A stretch of 54,064 nt of DNA from positions 1 through 54,064 of the forward strand of contig JAQWON010000011.1 of the NCBI GenBank assembly GCA_029245825.1, read 5' to 3'. Positions 52,762 to 54,064 of this stretch are shown here, in pieces (the stretch's first letter is position 1; every line of letters starts with the position of its first letter). Source of the stretch: Flavobacteriaceae bacterium. GTDB lineage: Bacteria; Bacteroidota; Bacteroidia; Flavobacteriales; Flavobacteriaceae. A model generated the notes under the pieces. The model was not told where the DNA came from, did not search any database, and saw only the letters and a list, made by a program, of their open reading frames with translations. Made by a program: the position numbers and the translations under genes.

Positions 52762-54064
52762 TTATTTTCTTTTTGAAATTAACTTCTCAACAATATTTCT
52801 GTCGTTAGAAAGTCTTGGTACTTTATTCTGTCCTCCTAATTTTCCGATTTCTTTCATGTATTTTTTAAAGCCATCTTTGACAACTTCAGTAACGACTAGT
52901 TTTTTTAATATTTTACCACTGATAAGATCGTCATAATAAAGATTTTGGTTTCTCATTTCTTTGTCTAAATGAAGAGAAAATTTAGAAATATTATCTGGAC
53001 GCTTATCAAAATCTATAAACCATTCATGGTATGGTAATCCACTTGAAGGATTTATTTGAGGAGCAACTGTAAACTCTCTAATAACACAAAAAGTTTTTTC
53101 AGAAGCTATCTTAATTGCAGTTTCAACTTCTTTCCCGATAACATGCTCACCAAAAGCGGAGATAAAATGCTTAATTCTACCAGTCACTATTACTCGATAT
53201 GGAGATAAACAAACAAACTTAATTGTATCTCCTAAATTATATGCCCATAAGCCTGCTGAAGTGGAAATTATCATTACATATTCAATTCCTTTTTTGACTT
53301 GACTCAATGGAATTCTATCATTATTAACCCCAAAATCCCTAGCTTCAATGAACTCATAAAAAATACCATTATTAACTAGAAGGAGTAAGCCTGTTTCTTT
53401 TTGTTTGTCTTGATATGCAAAGAATCCTTCAGAGGCAGGGAAAACCTCTAAAGAATCTATTTGCTTACCGATCAATTTTTTGAATAACGTTTTGTAAGGG
53501 TCATAATTGACTCCTCCGTGGACAAAAAGTGAAAAATTTTCAAATATTTCACTTATTCTTTTTTCCCTCTTATTTATTATTTTTTCAAAATACATCTGAA
53601 CCCAAGAAGGTATTCCTGAAATTAAGGTCATGTTTTGACTTAAGGTCTCATCAATTATCATATCTACTTTTTTTTCCCAGTCCTCAATGCAATTTGTCTT
53701 CCAAGTGGGCATTCTATTTTTTTGCAGATAGTTTGGAACATAGTGTGCTGCTATTCCTGATAGTCGTCCAATATGGATTCCGTTTTTTTCTTCTAAAATA
53801 GGACTGCCCTGTAAAAAAATATGCTTCCCATTTATAAATGAAGAATTGCCTGTTTCATGAATATAGTTTAGCAATGAATCTCTTGCAGAAATTATATGAG
53901 TTCTCATGGATTCTTTTGTTATAGGGATATACTTGAGTCCTGAAGTTGTCCCGCTGGTTTTAGCAAAATAAATTGGTTTCCCAGGCCAAAGAACATTAAT
54001 TTCTCCAGAAAAAATTTTGTCAATATAGGGTTTAATATCCTCATAGTCTTTTATAGGAACATTG
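52762..54064 (-). CDS. GH3 auxin-responsive-promoter-like acyl-adenylating enzyme (5' partial)
   Basis: The frame is open to the right edge, so the gene starts outside the window; an internal ATG at 53907 is not the start. The visible 434 residues include the ATP-binding motif AKTSGTTSGLKYIPIT, the FVHGGVNYDPY region, the conserved YPASEGFFAYQ-like VFPASEGFFAYQ and LVLTTSAGLWAYNLGDTIKF-like STSAGLWAYNLGDTIKF segments, and the hinge VTGRIKHFISAFGEHV. This is the firefly-luciferase superfamily fold of GH3 enzymes, which conjugate acyl groups with amino acids. Bacterial members are uncharacterised. Confidence 0.9.
   Translation of the reverse strand, partial: NVPIKDYEDIKPYIDKIFSGEINVLWPGKPIYFAKTSGTTSGLKYIPITKESMRTHIISARDSLLNYIHETGNSSFINGKHIFLQGSPILEEKNGIHIGRLSGIAAHYVPNYLQKNRMPTWKTNCIEDWEKKVDMIIDETLSQNMTLISGIPSWVQMYFEKIINKREKRISEIFENFSLFVHGGVNYDPYKTLFKKLIGKQIDSLEVFPASEGFFAYQDKQKETGLLLLVNNGIFYEFIEARDFGVNNDRIPLSQVKKGIEYVMIISTSAGLWAYNLGDTIKFVCLSPYRVIVTGRIKHFISAFGEHVIGKEVETAIKIASEKTFCVIREFTVAPQINPSSGLPYHEWFIDFDKRPDNISKFSLHLDKEMRNQNLYYDDLISGKILKKLVVTEVVKDGFKKYMKEIGKLGGQNKVPRLSNDRNIVEKLISKRK

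Overview
The window looks like a piece of a low-GC member of the Bacteroidota, most likely a streamlined (probably marine) Flavobacteriia genome. The evidence is a SusC/SusD pair, gliding/type IX secretion genes (GldH-like, SprE/PorW-like), Flavobacteriia-type families (DUF4254, DUF4292, DUF6427/DUF6341-like), an ATP synthase operon without atpD and atpC, and upstream elements of the Bacteroidota type TTTG-N19-TAnnTTTG. Family names come from reading the translated sequences; no database search was possible. Both ends are cut inside genes: SusC on the left and a GH3-type acyl-adenylating enzyme on the right. No rRNA, CRISPR array, transposase or intact integrase was seen. No gene-free stretch exceeds about 300 bases.

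Region 1 (1-20.3 kb) is a carbohydrate-uptake and processing region, almost all on the + strand. SusC and SusD, closed by a clear terminator, are followed by a GH16 (laminarinase-like) lipoprotein, a 1,111-residue FG-GAP/ASPIC lipoprotein, a NagX/HGSNAT-like acyltransferase, a SIS-domain phosphosugar-binding protein, two DUF1080 (3-keto-glycoside hydrolase family) proteins, a CBM9-like/DUF5916 outer-membrane protein, a Tat-exported Gfo/Idh/MocA oxidoreductase, DoxX, PhzF, a carboxypeptidase-regulatory-domain protein, a lipoprotein with an HExxH motif, and a ThuA-domain protein on the - strand. The combination of DUF1080, exported oxidoreductase and ThuA suggests an oxidative (3-keto) route of glycoside cleavage beside a classical hydrolytic one.

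Region 2 (20.3-26.2 kb) is a patchwork of small genes: a gamma-glutamylcyclotransferase-like protein, small membrane proteins, a Cys-rich rhodanese lipoprotein, a pterin dehydratase whose reading frame carries an integrase-like N-terminal extension next to tRNA-Ala(GGC), an alpha/beta hydrolase, a duplicated-domain secreted protein, a beta-barrel protein and an LpxR-like lipid A deacylase.

Region 3 (26.2-38.3 kb) is mostly housekeeping: GNAT, crotonase, QueD, PBP1A, GldH, TrhO, RecA, PlsC, TrpS, a HU-SPOR envelope protein, an EnvC-like protein, a DUF4292 lipoprotein and dUTPase.

Region 4 (38.4-46.8 kb, - strand) runs SprE/PorW - bactofilin - AtpZ - small membrane protein - atpB-E-F-H-A-G. 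It holds the most striking observations. atpA has an in-frame TAA 34 codons before its natural end, and the conserved C-terminus continues in the same frame. atpB has no usable ATG/GTG/TTG at its real N-terminus: an ATA stands where the signal peptide begins.

Region 5 (46.8-54.1 kb) has a 2Fe-2S ferredoxin, an envelope-polysaccharide set (GT9, DUF4254, GT2, methyltransferase), DUF6427/DUF6341-like membrane proteins, purD and the GH3-family enzyme. Gene packing is very tight: most convergent neighbours overlap or lie within 12 bases of each other without a visible terminator.
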